Source of the DNA: Annona cherimola
Taxonomy: Eukaryota; Streptophyta; Magnoliopsida; Magnoliales; Annonaceae
Assembly: GCA_030490835.1 (NCBI GenBank)
Contig: CM059973.1
Location: 86,563,141-86,627,140, forward strand
Direction: 5' to 3'
Length of the DNA: 64,000 bases
Shown piece after piece: positions 63,134 through 64,000 of the stretch. Made by a program: the position numbers and the translations under genes. The first letter of the stretch is position 1. Every line of letters begins with the position of its first letter. A model generated the notes under the pieces. The model did not search any database and was not told the DNA's origin. It worked only from the letters and a program-made list of their open reading frames with translations.

Positions 63134-63772
63134 ATGGTAATCCAACAAAAATAACTGCTTTCTTTTTTCCGATCCAATTTCCACGTCTTCTCCTCTTATC
63201 TGCATCTGCGGCTTTTTTCGTATGTCTGGTGCATGATCTTTTATGACGATCCCAGCGAAATGTCTTGGTCTTTGGCCCATGATTTTTTACAGTTCTTTTG
63301 ATGTGGGAAGGAGTCATTACGGTCATTTCGCGCCTAACCATGTCAGCTAATTTTGGTTTGGATTTGAAATTCCGTAATTATGGCTGATGGCGAAGGACTC
63401 CATGGGGTTAGGGATTGTTGTTTTGCATGGGAGATTATTCATTATAGTAGAGAAGATAAACATTCATGAAAACGTATTCGCCACTCGTATTGTATGCCAG
63501 CAGGAGCTGAGATCATGAGATAGTTGCCCGCTTATATTTTATTTTTCTACTTGGAGTGCCATGGTCGAGAGTAAAGGTGTAAACATGAGCCTGGCTGATT
63601 CTCTAATTGCTTTCTTTTTTCCTCCACCTTTTCTTATTATCTGTTCAATTGAATCCAAGTAATTTATGATCTTGAGGATATATAACATGTCGTGTAATTT
63701 TTACAGGCGAATACATTGCGGCCATATTTGACGTGCATAAGGAATACATTGGAGGCTGCAATGTGTCTGCAG
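63134..63772 (+). CDS. ARPC4: Actin-related protein 2/3 complex subunit 4 (ARPC4), N-terminal exons
   Basis: Subunit of the Arp2/3 complex, which nucleates branched actin filaments in the cytosol. Coding exon 1 is only the ATG (63134-63136) followed at once by GTAATC. Exon 2 is 63707-63772 after TTTTTACAG and codes ANTLRPYLTCIRNTLEAAMC and LQ before GTAAAC. Joined in phase 0 these give the first 23 residues of ARPC4, which is very conserved at this end across eukaryotes. The rest of the gene lies to the right of the window. The exons are too short to show as an open frame of useful size, and the identification rests on the exact peptide and on both splice borders fitting. Confidence 0.88.
63137..63706 (+). 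other. ARPC4 intron 1
   Basis: A 570-bp intron directly after the start codon; nothing else seen. A minus-strand open frame at 63132-63341 is a shadow. Confidence 0.7.
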
Positions 63773-64000
63773 GTAAACAGAACTTGTTCTTAGCAGTTTT
63801 GTGTGAACCTGTGGCTCCTAACAATCTGCACTATATACAACAGAAGCTAGAATAGGGGTACAAGTCCTGGGAAAATATTTAGGAAATGAACCTTTCAGAG
63901 GCGTCGTTATGGAATATTTTACACATTTTGAAATTAAGCAACTCCAAAGAGTGAAAAAAAAGCTTTTAACATATTTCAATCCTTCATACTGTCTATTCAT
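63773..64000 (+). other. ARPC4 intron 2 (partial)
   Basis: Intron sequence up to the window end; no further ARPC4 exon is visible. Confidence 0.6.

Overview
This is plant nuclear DNA. The genes are split by AT-rich introns with GT..AG borders, and they are separated by nested retrotransposons, MITEs and foldback repeats. The gene set (plant UBP-type ubiquitin protease, PLS-DYW pentatricopeptide protein, BAHD acyltransferase, single-exon eRF1) points to a flowering plant. A monocot is my guess from protein similarity; the sequence does not prove it. I saw no bacterial, organellar or rRNA/tRNA features.

Layout. 1-8.5 kb: 3' two-thirds of a UBP8/UBP5-like deubiquitinase (+), whose catalytic-Cys exon lies upstream of the window. 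10.2-15.0 kb: complete GPI16/PIG-T, a GPI-transamidase subunit (+). 16.6-19.1 kb: a DYW-class PPR editing factor (+) with one intron. 19.6-26.5 kb: a BAHD acyltransferase on the minus strand, two exons around a 5.6-kb intron full of repeats. 28.1-29.2 kb: an LTR-like relic. 29.6-39.0 kb: a nested repeat block. Its outer layer is a Mutator-like element carrying a decayed UGT72-like glycosyltransferase fragment. That fragment is split by a long Gypsy-type LTR, which is itself interrupted by a chimeric segment stitching together HSP70, a coiled-coil protein, PABP and unidentified gene pieces, followed by minisatellites.

39.28-50.32 kb: an intact-looking 11-kb Copia/Sirevirus retrotransposon with two 1,835-bp LTRs of equal length and no mismatch seen, a GTATA target duplication, PBS, PPT, gag, protease-integrase, RT-RNase H and an envelope-like third ORF. 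It inserted very recently, yet pol is broken by a frame change in an A6 run. 50.3-54.3 kb: MITE cluster, including two Tourist-like MITEs lying back to back and sharing one TAA. 54.4-58.8 kb: eRF1 (translation termination), single coding exon with a 3-kb 5'UTR intron. 63.1-64 kb: the first two coding exons of ARPC4 (Arp2/3 complex), the first being just the ATG.

The host genes are unrelated housekeeping or specialised-metabolism genes (deubiquitination, GPI anchoring, organelle RNA editing, acyl transfer, translation termination, actin nucleation) and do not form a pathway. The most unusual material is the 29.6-39.0 kb nested block with its captured gene fragments, and the Sirevirus with its SalI-site (GTCGAC) palindrome clusters.
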